A stretch of 64,000 nucleotides of DNA from assembly GCF_000010325.1 (NCBI RefSeq), contig NC_009662.1, positions 1,570,501-1,634,500 on the forward strand, given 5' to 3'. Under the pieces are notes generated by a model. It was not told the origin of the DNA and ran no database searches. It saw only the letters and a program-made list of their open reading frames with translations. The DNA is from Nitratiruptor sp. SB155-2 (GTDB lineage Bacteria; Campylobacterota; Campylobacteria; Campylobacterales; Nitratiruptoraceae). Position numbers and translations under genes: made by a program. Below, in pieces: positions 34,644 through 43,564 of this stretch; the stretch's first letter is position 1, and every line of letters begins with the position of its first letter.

Positions 34644-34736
34644 ATGACTGTAGGGAAAACAGATAAAAAAGCAAAAAAAATTCTTTTAGAAGCTTTGGCT
34701 ATTTATATAATAAAAGCAAAAAATGGAGGCAACTAA
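34644..34736 (+). CDS. 30-residue micro-ORF opening the Fur-controlled operon
   Basis: ATG at 34644 preceded by AAGGAGATGAG. It encodes 30 residues, lysine-rich at the start (MTVGKTDKKAKK), then ILLEALAIYIIKAKNGGN, an amphipathic or short hydrophobic helix. Its stop overlaps the start of the outer-membrane gene as TAATG, and an additional GGAGG inside its last codons serves that next gene. The coupling supports real translation. It could be a leader peptide that controls the next gene or a small membrane-associated protein. Confidence 0.55.
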   Translation: MTVGKTDKKAKKILLEALAIYIIKAKNGGN

Positions 34737-35688
34737 TGAATATAAGATTACTTACCATAATTCCTTTTATCTGTTCTTTTACTCTTTTTGCACAAGTCAT
34801 CCCCGGTATCAACTCAAAAGACGGTGCTATGGTAGTACCAGAAGGCAAACTGAAAATGGCTATGAAACATATCTACTTTCAGCGAAAACATATGTTTGAT
34901 GGCACACATGAAGTTACAAAATAAAGAAAACTTAGATGCTACAGCAAATATGACACTTTTGGTATTTCGTCATGGAATCATCAAAAATGGTGATATCCGT
35001 TTCGTGTTCCCCTATAAACAGGTTAAAGCAACTGCACAACTTGGAACCAATGATGTAGCAATTGACAATAGCGGAGTTAGCGATATAGCAATCATTGGAA
35101 AATATGTTTTGATGCCAATGAGACAATATGGCTATCAAGTAGCTATTGAAGCTGGAGTGAAACTGCCTACAGGTAAAACAGACAAAGGGTTTAAAAAGGC
35201 TCCTCCTTTTGCACAAAATATTGCTACACCATTGCCAACACAGCCTGGAACCGGTGGAGCTGAATATAAATTAGTATTAGGTTTTTCAAAAATGTTTGAA
35301 CCTACCTGGAGAGTAGATGCCCATACTATGTATACTTATCGTCCAAAAGCAAAACATGACTATGACTTTGGGAATGAAATTACATTTGATATAGGAACAA
35401 CAAAAGCAATAACAAAAAATTTTAATATAGGGATTGAATACAATTTCAAGTATAATTCTAAAACGAATATGGGAAGTGACACCAATCCAATGCTTCGCTC
35501 AAAACTCCCTTTTAAAGCCTTTAGCGGAAGCGCTGGATATATTACCCCTCAAATTGAATTTTTGCCATTTAATAAACCAAAACTGCATATAGGAGTGGGG
35601 GGTGAGTTTCTTAGCACACTACAATCTCAAAGAATATCAACCTCTTGAAAAGAGACGAGTTGTATTTCGTATTGGATATCTATTTTGA
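34736..35688 (+). pseudogene. Outer-membrane beta-barrel transporter-family gene with two frameshifts
   Basis: Three reading frames together make one protein of about 315 residues. Frame one gives a signal peptide and the family start (IPGINSKDGAMVVPEGKLKM) up to 34924. The second continues from NKENLDATANMTLLVFRHG to about 35600. The third gives AHYNLKEYQPLEKRRVVFRI ending in GYLF with the terminal Phe typical of outer-membrane barrels. Removing one A from the run at about 34917-34921 and one G from the six-G run at 35597-35602 restores a single frame. The protein resembles the phenol-meta-pathway-type porin family. It may be a sequencing error, a pseudogene or phase-variable. Confidence 0.8.
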
Positions 35689-35699
35689 AAGGAAGAAAA

Positions 35700-36671
35700 A
35701 TGTTGAAAAAGATTGTTTTATTTCTTGCAACTTTATTAATTGTAAGTGCCAATGATGCCAAACTGGATAAAATCGTCATAGCAGGACCTGCAGCTAATGT
35801 TTCGCATCCTATTTTTCGTATGATTGAAAGCGGTGCTTTGAAAAAGTATGCAAAAATGATTGAGTTTCGTCTTTGGAAAAACCCGGATCAGTTAAGGGCA
35901 ATGATTATCAATAAAGAGGTTGATTTTGTTGCGGTGCCAACAAATGTGGCATCCATTTTATATAACAAAAATCAGCCAATTAAACTGCTCAATGTTTCAA
36001 TTTGGGGGATTTTGCATATTTTAGTCCGGGATAAAAATATAAACACTCTTGAAAAACTAAAGGGAAAATCGCTTCTTGTACCCTGGCGAGGTGATATGCC
36101 AGATATTGTTTTAAGAGCCATTATGAAGCAAAAAAAATTAAGCAATAAAGATATCCATCTCATTTACGTTTCCAATCCGATGGATGCAGCAAGTCAGCTT
36201 ATTATGCGCCGCCAAGACAATGCCCTCTTGCCAGAGCCGGCAGCATCGATGGTGCTAAGAAAAACCCACTCTTTTCCAGTTAGCATCATTGCGCCAGAGC
36301 TTTATCGAGGAATAGATTTACAAAAAGAGTGGGCAAAGGCTTTTAAAACAGAAGCTAAAATTCCACAAGCTGGAATAGCAGTCATTGGAGAGATGAGAGA
36401 AAACAAAGAAGTCATTAAAGCTTTTGAAAAAGCGTATGAAAAAGCTATGCAGTGGTATAAAAGCCATCCAAAAGAAGCAGGAAAATTGGTTGTAAAATAT
36501 GTAAAGATGTTTACGCCTGAAGCTGTGGCGGACTCCATTAGCCATGTAAAAATGCAAGTAGTTCCGGCAAAAGAAGCAAAAAAAGATATTGAATTTTTCT
36601 TTGAGAAACTCAAAGAGCAAAGTCCAAAGATTATTGGCGGGAAACTTCCTGATGAGGAGTTTTACTACTGA
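35700..36671 (+). CDS. ABC transporter substrate-binding protein (NitT/TauT/NMT1-like)
   Basis: 323 residues from ATG 35700 after AAAGGAAG; an in-frame TTG five codons upstream is less likely. Signal peptide MLKKIVLFLATLLIVSA. The body has the two-lobed periplasmic-binding layout of the NMT1/THI5/TauA class (DKIVIAGPAANVSHPIFRMI; VDFVAVPTNVASILYNKN; LPEPAASMVLRK). That class binds nitrate, sulfonates, thiamine precursors or similar small ligands, so the ligand here cannot be read from the family. Fur boxes upstream suggest an iron-linked cargo. Confidence 0.85.
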   Translation: MLKKIVLFLATLLIVSANDAKLDKIVIAGPAANVSHPIFRMIESGALKKYAKMIEFRLWKNPDQLRAMIINKEVDFVAVPTNVASILYNKNQPIKLLNVSIWGILHILVRDKNINTLEKLKGKSLLVPWRGDMPDIVLRAIMKQKKLSNKDIHLIYVSNPMDAASQLIMRRQDNALLPEPAASMVLRKTHSFPVSIIAPELYRGIDLQKEWAKAFKTEAKIPQAGIAVIGEMRENKEVIKAFEKAYEKAMQWYKSHPKEAGKLVVKYVKMFTPEAVADSISHVKMQVVPAKEAKKDIEFFFEKLKEQSPKIIGGKLPDEEFYY

Positions 36672-37453
36672 TGGACGCACTTAAAAAAATCATCAAAGAT
36701 TTTCCCAAATTCCTATGGGGCGGCTGGGGCTCCATAGCTGCGATTTTTCTTTTTATCGCTGCTTGGGATGTGGGCAATCAGATCTATGGAGATATGATCT
36801 TGCCCTCCCCTTTGCAAAGCTTTCAAACTGTATTGGAGCTTTTTAAGGACAAAGAGTTTTTAGACAATCTCTCTATTACCATCGATAGAGTCATTGTCGG
36901 ATTTGGACTTTCGCTTACTATTGGAACGATCCTTGGCTTGATAGCCGGTTTTTTTATCACTGCCTCAGTTGCAAGCCGACCAATTATTACAATCTTAATG
37001 GGAATGCCACCGATTGCCTGGATCGTTTTGGCAATGATCTGGTTTGGCATGGGTGATATGACGGTAGAGTTTACCGTATTTGTAGCATCAATGCCGATAG
37101 TATTTATTGGAGCCTTGCAAGGAACCAGGACATTAGAGGATAAATTTGAAGAGATGGCAGATACTTTTAAAGTGCCAAAACTGATGAAATTTACCGATAT
37201 CTATCTTCCTCATATCTTCTCATATATTTTTCCCTCTTGGGTAAGCGCCCTTGGAATGGCTTGGAAGATTGTTGTGATGGCTGAGCTTTTGGCTACAAGT
37301 GACGGAATTGGCGCAGCTTTGGCGATGGCTAGAAGTCAGCTTGATACAAAAACAGCTCTTGCACTTGTTGTCATTATGATTGCTCTTTTGATGATTGTGG
37401 AGTATATCTTTTTGGAACCTATTAAAAAAGAAGTAGAAAAATGGCGAGATTAA
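36671..37453 (+). CDS. ABC transporter permease (TauC/SsuC-like)
   Basis: 260-residue inner-membrane permease with six predicted helices. It carries the characteristic DMILPSPLQSFQTVLELF near the N-terminus and an EAA-type coupling loop around GTRTLEDKFEEMADTFKVPK followed by YLPHIFSYIFPSW. Its ATG overlaps the stop of the binding-protein gene by 1 base, and its end overlaps the ATPase gene by 13 bases. The NitT/TauT permease family is clear; the substrate is not. Confidence 0.9.
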   Translation: MDALKKIIKDFPKFLWGGWGSIAAIFLFIAAWDVGNQIYGDMILPSPLQSFQTVLELFKDKEFLDNLSITIDRVIVGFGLSLTIGTILGLIAGFFITASVASRPIITILMGMPPIAWIVLAMIWFGMGDMTVEFTVFVASMPIVFIGALQGTRTLEDKFEEMADTFKVPKLMKFTDIYLPHIFSYIFPSWVSALGMAWKIVVMAELLATSDGIGAALAMARSQLDTKTALALVVIMIALLMIVEYIFLEPIKKEVEKWRD

Positions 37454-38172
37454 AGGTAGAGCATCTGACATTTTCTTTTGGGTATAAAACAATTCTTGAG
37501 GATATCAGTTTTGAGATACATGAAGGAGAGGTAGTTTCAGTTGTAGGTCCTAGTGGCGGAGGAAAAACAACGCTTCTTAGACTATGTGCGGGTCTTTTGG
37601 ATAGACAAGAAGGAACCATTGAAAATAGCTTCAAAACCCAGGCAATCGCCTTTCAAGATCCAAGACTGCTTCCATGGAAAAATGTGCTTGACAATATCGC
37701 TTTCGGTCTGAAGGCTCAAGGAGTGCCTAAAAAAGAGCGTATAAAAAGAGCAAAAGAGATTGCTTTGAAGTTTGATTTGGAAGAGGATGATTTTGAAAAG
37801 TTTCCAAAAGAGCTTAGTGGCGGAATGAGTCAAAGAGTCTCCTTTGCCAGAGCCCTTGTAACAAAGCCCAAGCTTCTCTTTTTAGATGAGCCCTTTTCTG
37901 CTTTGGATATTGGTCTCAAAAGGGAGCTGCAAAATCATTTGATTGAACTCATTACAAAAAAAGCAATTACGATTTTTTTCATAACCCATGACTTAATGGA
38001 AGCAGTGAGACTGAGCGACAAGATTTTTGTGCTCGAACCAGATCCTGGCAGAATCGTAAAGACCTTTACACTCGATATTCCACAAAACAAAAGAGATGAT
38101 ATGTATGTGTATAGCAAAACTGCAAAACTGCTAAAAGATCCTTATATTATTGAAACATTTGAGCTGGAGTAA
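37441..38172 (+). CDS. ABC transporter ATP-binding protein (TauB/SsuB-like)
   Basis: 243 residues. Walker A GPSGGGKTT, Q-loop region AIAFQDPRLLPWKNV typical of the nitrate/sulfonate group, signature LSGGMSQRVSFARAL, Walker B LLFLDEPFSALD and the switch histidine in FFITHDLMEAV are all intact. It forms the motor of the preceding permease. Confidence 0.93.
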   Translation: MARLKVEHLTFSFGYKTILEDISFEIHEGEVVSVVGPSGGGKTTLLRLCAGLLDRQEGTIENSFKTQAIAFQDPRLLPWKNVLDNIAFGLKAQGVPKKERIKRAKEIALKFDLEEDDFEKFPKELSGGMSQRVSFARALVTKPKLLFLDEPFSALDIGLKRELQNHLIELITKKAITIFFITHDLMEAVRLSDKIFVLEPDPGRIVKTFTLDIPQNKRDDMYVYSKTAKLLKDPYIIETFELE

Positions 38173-38174
38173 AT

Positions 38175-39404
38175 ATGGCAGCAACGAAACATTACGAATC
38201 ATATCCCAAAGGGAATATCCCCATATATCTTGCCTATGGATTTCGCCCGGCGTTTTTACTGATGCCTCCTTATATGATTCTTTCCATCATTCTTTGGGTA
38301 CTTTACTACAACGGCTACATTGCTTTGCCATTTATTGCAGATGGCATGAGTTGGCATGTGTATGAGATGCTTTTTGGGGTTGGATTTTTAGGAATGACTG
38401 CCTTTATTCTCACAGGAGCTCCCGAGCTTTTTCCAGGAACCGTTCCGATCGTTGGCAAAAAACTGGCCGCTCTTTTTGGGCTTTGGATTGTAGGAAGAGT
38501 TACATTTTGGCTAATGGGAGTTATTGGAGTCTATCCGGCAGCGATTGTCAATATCATTCTTTTTGCATGGCTTACGATATTGGTAGCAAAACCGATCTTC
38601 AAAGACCCAGCAAAACGCCATGTCAGTATCGCTTACACTTTCATAGCTGTGCAGATTATGCAAATCTGGTTTTTTTTAAGTGTTGCTGGAGTTGTTGAAA
38701 CAGATCCATTAGATATTTTAAAGCTCTGTCTTGGAGTTTTTTTGGTTCTTATCATTCTTGCGCTTCGCAGAGTCAACACAGAAGCTGTTAATGAGATTTT
38801 AGAACATGAAGGGTATGAAGAGATCTTTTTTGCACGGCCTCCAGCATACAATCTGACGATTTTTATGATAGCTCTTTTTAGCGCACTTGAGTTTTTCTTC
38901 CCACAAAACAGAGCCTTAGGCTGGGTTGCTTTAGGCACAGCCAGTGCCGCTTTGGCGATTTTAAATGATTTTATCAACTATGAAGAGACAAACATTCTTT
39001 TTAAAAAACTCATTTTCTCATTGGAGCTTATTCCAATTCTCATAGCAATTGGCTATGGACTTATTGGCTATAACTATTTAAGCGGAATGAAGCTATTTAA
39101 CGGAGATTTACTTCATATGCTCACAACTGGTGCTTGGACACTTTCGTTTTATGTGGTTATGATTGTCGTTACGATTGTCCATACCGGAAGAGACATTGCA
39201 AAAGCAAGAGATTTTCTTATCTGTTTAGGTACTCTATCGATAGTAATTGCAGCAATCTTTAGAAGTGCTGTTGCTTTTTATCCTGAGAATGCACAACTAC
39301 TTTATTTTGTCTCTACTCTTTTTTGGATAGCTCCCTTTATTTTATATATAGTGCGATACAATAAATGGTTATTGAGCCCAAGAGCTGATGGACTTCCTGG
39401 ATAA
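38175..39404 (+). CDS. nnrS: NnrS family heme-copper membrane protein
   Basis: 409 residues, about 12 hydrophobic segments, two bases after the ATPase gene. The N-terminal YLAYGFRPAFLLMPPYMIL and the HVYEMLFGVGFLGMTAFILTGAPE segment are characteristic of NnrS, described as a heme- and copper-containing protein linked to nitric oxide tolerance. Conserved histidines (for example in WHVYEM and in TIVHTG) are candidate heme ligands. Placement as last gene of a Fur-box operon with an uptake transporter is unusual for NnrS. Confidence 0.9.
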   Translation: MAATKHYESYPKGNIPIYLAYGFRPAFLLMPPYMILSIILWVLYYNGYIALPFIADGMSWHVYEMLFGVGFLGMTAFILTGAPELFPGTVPIVGKKLAALFGLWIVGRVTFWLMGVIGVYPAAIVNIILFAWLTILVAKPIFKDPAKRHVSIAYTFIAVQIMQIWFFLSVAGVVETDPLDILKLCLGVFLVLIILALRRVNTEAVNEILEHEGYEEIFFARPPAYNLTIFMIALFSALEFFFPQNRALGWVALGTASAALAILNDFINYEETNILFKKLIFSLELIPILIAIGYGLIGYNYLSGMKLFNGDLLHMLTTGAWTLSFYVVMIVVTIVHTGRDIAKARDFLICLGTLSIVIAAIFRSAVAFYPENAQLLYFVSTLFWIAPFILYIVRYNKWLLSPRADGLPG

Positions 39405-39413
39405 GGAAATAGT

Positions 39414-39908
39414 ATGAGACTTTTTTTAGGCTCTTTTGCGACGATCAACTATTATGGACTCATCAAGGAAAAATTCTCATTTGTAGAAGGCAAATGGGTT
39501 GAGAAGCATAATATCCATCTTACCTATCTTTTTTTGGGAGATATACCTACACCACAACCTATCATAGAGAAACTTGAAGGCATTGCCAAACCTGAAAAAA
39601 AGATAGGTATGAATCATCTTGGCTTTTTCGGTCATCCTCCAAAAATTCTTTTTGCCAAAACGATGGAAAAATCTTTGTTTGAGCTCCATCAAGAAATCAT
39701 TTCCAGGCTCGGTATAAAACCCAAAAAGCCTTTTATACCACATGTCACTTTATGCAGAATCAAAAAAGTACATAACTTTGATAAATTTCTTCAAAACATT
39801 CGCCAAATGGAGGGCAATCATCTAGGATCAATTGAGCCAAAACTCCATCTTATTCGTAGTCATTTAACCCCAAAAGGCCCGATTTACAAAATCATTCACA
39901 CTTTTTAG
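39414..39908 (+). CDS. thpR: RNA 2',3'-cyclic phosphodiesterase (2H family, ThpR-like)
   Basis: 164 residues. The two HxTx active-site motifs are visible as HLTY (35-38) and HVTL (110-113). Sequence around RLFLGSFATIN and FLGDIPTPQPI agrees with ThpR/LigT enzymes that open 2',3'-cyclic phosphates on RNA ends. It starts 9 bases after nnrS and may be on the same transcript, although its function is not obviously related. It ends convergent with the cupin gene, overlapping by 17 bases. Confidence 0.88.
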   Translation: MRLFLGSFATINYYGLIKEKFSFVEGKWVEKHNIHLTYLFLGDIPTPQPIIEKLEGIAKPEKKIGMNHLGFFGHPPKILFAKTMEKSLFELHQEIISRLGIKPKKPFIPHVTLCRIKKVHNFDKFLQNIRQMEGNHLGSIEPKLHLIRSHLTPKGPIYKIIHTF

Positions 39909-40200
39909 GATCATAATGCACGGCAAGCCACAACGCTCCTTTACTCACACTTGTTAATGTATGAGGAGTATTTGCCGGGATCACAAGGGTATCCCCTGCC
40001 TTTAAACAAAACACCTCCTCTCGCATACGCAAGGTGGCCTCACCTTGTAAAAGAACAACCCATTCATCTCTTTCATCACAAAACTTTTTCTCTTCTTTCA
40101 AAGAGGCACTGACAATGCGAACGATCTCCAAAGATCCCCGTTTATAGAGAGTCGTAAATGTTTCATCTTCCTTGGGAAGCTCGTATTCAAACAGATTCAC
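39892..40200 (-). CDS. Small cupin-domain protein
   Basis: 102 residues, a single conserved beta-barrel. The cupin motifs are visible as EWVVLLQGEATLRM followed by GDTLVIPANTPHTLT; one histidine at the second motif and HYDP near the C-terminus may bind metal. Family members vary widely, so no reaction can be named. It overlaps the AMMECR1 gene by 4 bases, suggesting they are made together. Confidence 0.8.
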   Translation of the reverse strand: MNLFEYELPKEDETFTTLYKRGSLEIVRIVSASLKEEKKFCDERDEWVVLLQGEATLRMREEVFCLKAGDTLVIPANTPHTLTSVSKGALWLAVHYDPKKCE

Positions 40201-40781
40201 CCTTGAAAATCCTCTTCACTAAACTTTTCTACCTGATAGACAAAAATTTCAGGATGATAAGCAAGGCAATTTGCAGGCAATCCCGCTTTCATACAAAGAT
40301 GGGCAAAAAACTGATCAAAATCATTCAGCTCCTCCCATACCTGAGGTAAAAAAGTAGCTTGTCTGCCGTCCAGTTTTAGTACAACTCCATCGATGCCCGG
40401 CCTGATTTTTGCCCGTAAATCCTCAATATCACGATATTCCAGAGGTTTTGGTTCACTCAGTAGCGAGATTTCGATAGTGATTTTATCAAACTCTTCCGGG
40501 CTCAAAGGGGGAAATCTCGGATCACCAAACGCTGCAGCTTTTGCATTTTCGATCAAATCATCGATGAGTGGCCTATGAGCTACAAGAGATCCTATACAGC
40601 CTCTCAGTGAGCTTCGCTCATTTATCGTTACAAAAACGGCTCCCGGTTTGGCAAGCTCTGGATGCATTGCAATGAGTCTTTGTTTGACATCGTCGTTTAA
40701 CTCTTTATGGCCCATAAACTCCTCTTTAATCGCAATGCGTGCGATATTGAGCATAATACGTTTTAACTGATCACTGATCAT
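40197..40781 (-). CDS. AMMECR1 domain protein (AmmeMemoRadiSam system protein A)
   Basis: 194 residues. The family motif LRGCIGSLVAHRPLIDDL is complete, together with AAFGDPRFPPLSPEEFDKITIEISLLS, which defines AMMECR1. In many bacteria the protein is encoded with a Memo and a radical-SAM partner; neither lies in this window. Its molecular role is not settled. It overlaps both neighbours. Confidence 0.93.
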   Translation of the reverse strand: MISDQLKRIMLNIARIAIKEEFMGHKELNDDVKQRLIAMHPELAKPGAVFVTINERSSLRGCIGSLVAHRPLIDDLIENAKAAAFGDPRFPPLSPEEFDKITIEISLLSEPKPLEYRDIEDLRAKIRPGIDGVVLKLDGRQATFLPQVWEELNDFDQFFAHLCMKAGLPANCLAYHPEIFVYQVEKFSEEDFQG

Positions 40782-42543
40782 CTTCTACTCCTTTGTAAAT
40801 CAAGCGATTTCTTCCGCTTCTTTTTGCTTCATACAGCGCTTCGTCTGCTCTTTTGAACGCCTGTTTAAAACTCTCGTATGGTTTATATTCCGTTACGCCT
40901 ATACTGATTGTAACAGGTTTTTTCAGTTTTTGCGCAGGGTGTGATGCAAAATATCTCCGTATGGACTGCAATATGAGCAAAACTTTTTCTATACTTCTTG
41001 TTTTCATTACAATCAAAAACTCCTCTCCACCGATACGAAAAACATAATCTTCGCTTCGAAGCCTCTTTTTTATCGTTTGAGCCACAAATTGCAAAACCTC
41101 ATCACCTGTATCGTGTCCAAATTCGTCGTTGATTTTTTTAAAATGGTCAATGTCCACCAAAGCAAGAATGAGATGCTCATCTTTTCTTTTGATTCTAAGT
41201 ATATTGTGTATGATATCTTGTAAAAGGGTTCGATTGTATACTCCGGTCAACGGATCTTTATAGGCAATCTCTTGCAGCTCCTCCATGCTCCTGTATGTAT
41301 CGGTTATATCAAGAAAAACGGCTACGCAATCATTCTCTTTTATCTTTTTGCCAATTACTTGAAAAAAGTAGCGTTTATCCATAATATCAATCTGCAGGAT
41401 ACACTCTTTTGTTTGGCATATTGTATCGATGAAATGCTTCCAACTCATCATCTTTCTTTTTCCATCTTTAAGAATGTATACCTGCCATTCATCGCCAAAA
41501 CTCTTTTCAACATCTTCCAGATCGCTTTTTCCAAGATAGTCAAAAACTGCACGATTGATATATTTAACTTTGTATCCTTCAAAAATGATAATCGCTTCTT
41601 TGAAGTTATCCAAAATCTCATGATAATAGTCTGCTTGATCTTTGACAATAGAGTATTTCGATTTTTCGTTGAAATAGATCAACAGGATAAAAGTAAGTAT
41701 AAGAAGGATATTTTCAAGTGCAAGCTTTGGTGTTACAAAATCCAAAAAGAGTTTATCCAAAGATGTGGAAAAAAGGATCCATCCATGCACGAATCCTTCT
41801 CTATCTTTGATCGGGTAACGATAAAAAAGATGGAACCAGTGGATAATCGGTGTTTTCGAGGTTATAATGTTTTCTACTCCAATCTCCTTCAAATCATCAA
41901 TAAACTCTTCACTCCATTCAAGGTTTAAAATCTTGTAATTTTCTATATGATGGGGTAGACGTATCGATTTGCTTGCGATATCTTTATCCAACACGGCAAT
42001 CGAATCGACACCTATCTTTTTCAAATTTTTACTGATAGAGTTGAATTGACTTTCAACGGCTATATAGCCTATCGTTTCTAGATGTTTATTGTAGTCTGTC
42101 ACTGAAGCGTAGGAGATAAGATGCAATCCTCTACAATCAATCCATGTATCGTTAAATACCGGTTTTTTCACATAAAGCGGTTCTGTCATTTTTTTATACC
42201 GTTTTTTAGGGACAGGAGAAAAGATAATGTTCCCATTGCGATCGATAACGTAAATTTTTATATTCTTAAATTTGGTAAATTTCCTGTAATAGAATGGAAG
42301 TTGTTTGAAATAGAGAAAGTCTTCGCGAGTATGTATATAGTTTTTTGCATCGCTACTTTGTGCTATCGTGATAGCCATGGTCGAAGTGGCATTGAGTTTA
42401 TTCTCGATCTCCGCATCAATTACCTTGGTAATTTCACTGGTAAATCTTTTGATAAAAAACTCTTGAAAAGAGGCAATATTCAATACAATAAGTATGACGA
42501 AAAGAATCAAAAAAAGATAGTAGAGTCTATGCTTCTTCCACAT
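40771..42543 (-). CDS. Membrane sensor diguanylate cyclase (periplasmic sensor, PAS, GGDEF)
   Basis: 590 residues. One membrane helix at about 8-27, a periplasmic sensing region of about 240 residues, a second helix near 280-298, then a PAS-like domain (about 305-420) and a GGDEF domain. The active site is GGEEF at 505-509. An inhibitory I-site RSED lies five residues before it, so the cyclase looks functional and product-inhibited. The periplasmic part has a Cache-like look, but this is tentative. Overlap with the AMMECR1 gene (11 bases) and the methyltransferase gene (17 bases). Confidence 0.93.
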   Translation of the reverse strand: MWKKHRLYYLFLILFVILIVLNIASFQEFFIKRFTSEITKVIDAEIENKLNATSTMAITIAQSSDAKNYIHTREDFLYFKQLPFYYRKFTKFKNIKIYVIDRNGNIIFSPVPKKRYKKMTEPLYVKKPVFNDTWIDCRGLHLISYASVTDYNKHLETIGYIAVESQFNSISKNLKKIGVDSIAVLDKDIASKSIRLPHHIENYKILNLEWSEEFIDDLKEIGVENIITSKTPIIHWFHLFYRYPIKDREGFVHGWILFSTSLDKLFLDFVTPKLALENILLILTFILLIYFNEKSKYSIVKDQADYYHEILDNFKEAIIIFEGYKVKYINRAVFDYLGKSDLEDVEKSFGDEWQVYILKDGKRKMMSWKHFIDTICQTKECILQIDIMDKRYFFQVIGKKIKENDCVAVFLDITDTYRSMEELQEIAYKDPLTGVYNRTLLQDIIHNILRIKRKDEHLILALVDIDHFKKINDEFGHDTGDEVLQFVAQTIKKRLRSEDYVFRIGGEEFLIVMKTRSIEKVLLILQSIRRYFASHPAQKLKKPVTISIGVTEYKPYESFKQAFKRADEALYEAKRSGRNRLIYKGVEDDQ

Positions 42544-43267
42544 CGCTATCTCTCAAAGGTCGTGAAGTGGAGCGCTTCTGTTTCAAAGCCATATCCACTT
42601 TCGGCAAATCAAGCTCTTTCTTACTCGCTATGGTCATTTTTTTGATATTTTCAAAACTTTTTTCATAGATGATAAATCCCGCCTCCCACAAACCGAGACG
42701 AACCGGAGTGGCGATGGAGTATGTGGTAAGAATGCCCTCTGCACTCATCGCTTGATACAATTCTTGAAAATACTCCAGGGTCCACAACTCCGGATTTTTC
42801 TTGGGGCTGAAAGCGTCTTGATAGACTATATCGATATCTTTGAGTTTTTTAATATAGGATCTTGCATCCCCTTTAAACAGTTCCAATACAACAAGAGGGA
42901 GTTCGACTTTTCCATTTTGGATCAATTGTTTCAAAATATCTTTATAGCGTTCAAGCTGTTTGGGGTAGTGAAAGGAAGGAAGCTGATTTAAAAGATTTTC
43001 ATCCAGTTCAGGAGAATAAATGGAAATGGATTCGACTCTGTTTTGATGCAAAAAATAGTCAAGCGTAGCCAATGTATTGATACCGAGGCCAAAACAGATA
43101 TCCAAAATATTGAGATGCTTTTTTTCCGAATATGAAAATGCGGGTAGAATATGTTTTTGAAGCGCTTCTGTTAGCGCTCCATCATGGATATTGTGATAGC
43201 ACTCGTCATACTCTTTGGAATAGAGCGTAAAGCTGCCATCAGCAGTTTTTTTTAATTCATAATCCAT
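42527..43267 (-). CDS. mnmD: MnmC-like tRNA methyltransferase (MnmD)
   Basis: 246 residues corresponding to the methyltransferase half of MnmC, without the FAD oxidase half. The N-terminal SKEYDECYHNIHDGALTEAL, the AdoMet motif LDICFGLGINTLAT and the downstream IVYQDAFSPKKNPELW are characteristic. It would complete 5-methylaminomethyl-2-thiouridine at wobble position 34, downstream of MnmG, which is also encoded in this window. Confidence 0.92.
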   Translation of the reverse strand: MDYELKKTADGSFTLYSKEYDECYHNIHDGALTEALQKHILPAFSYSEKKHLNILDICFGLGINTLATLDYFLHQNRVESISIYSPELDENLLNQLPSFHYPKQLERYKDILKQLIQNGKVELPLVVLELFKGDARSYIKKLKDIDIVYQDAFSPKKNPELWTLEYFQELYQAMSAEGILTTYSIATPVRLGLWEAGFIIYEKSFENIKKMTIASKKELDLPKVDMALKQKRSTSRPLRDSDVEEA

Positions 43268-43564
43268 CTACACAATCTCATCTAGTTCCCGAAACATCAT
43301 CGCTTCTACAATCTCTTCGATACTCATTCCTTTTCTTGCAAGCAATGCTCTTGCTCCCAGATCAAAGGCCTCATCCAAATTATCGTTTTTATCCGGAGAA
43401 ACAATATAGTCAAACAGCTCATTCTCAAACGTAGGTTTCTCGTGGATTGCTTCGATTTGCATACCTTCACCAAGTTGTACGAAAACAAAGGTGTGTGCCT
43501 CTGTCACGGTAGAGATTTTTGAGTCTTCTCCTGCAAACTCCTTTGTTGGAACGACGATCAGCAT
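43268..43564 (-). CDS. Small conserved protein next to luxS, unknown function
   Basis: 98 residues, acidic, with a beta-rich N-terminal half (MLIVVPTKE; HTFVFVQLGEGMQIEAI) and a helical C-terminal half (EAFDLGARALLARKGMSIEEI). The shape is reminiscent of the NifX/NifB dinitrogenase-cofactor fold but I see no decisive motif. It is packed directly between luxS (next base to its start side) and mnmD (next base to its stop side), so it is part of the luxS operon. Confidence 0.7.
   Translation of the reverse strand: MLIVVPTKEFAGEDSKISTVTEAHTFVFVQLGEGMQIEAIHEKPTFENELFDYIVSPDKNDNLDEAFDLGARALLARKGMSIEEIVEAMMFRELDEIV

Noticed and set aside
34736-34924. Treating the 62-codon frame as a separate small secreted protein
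   Set aside because: Its sequence continues naturally into the next frame after a single-base change, and the join restores a known outer-membrane family.
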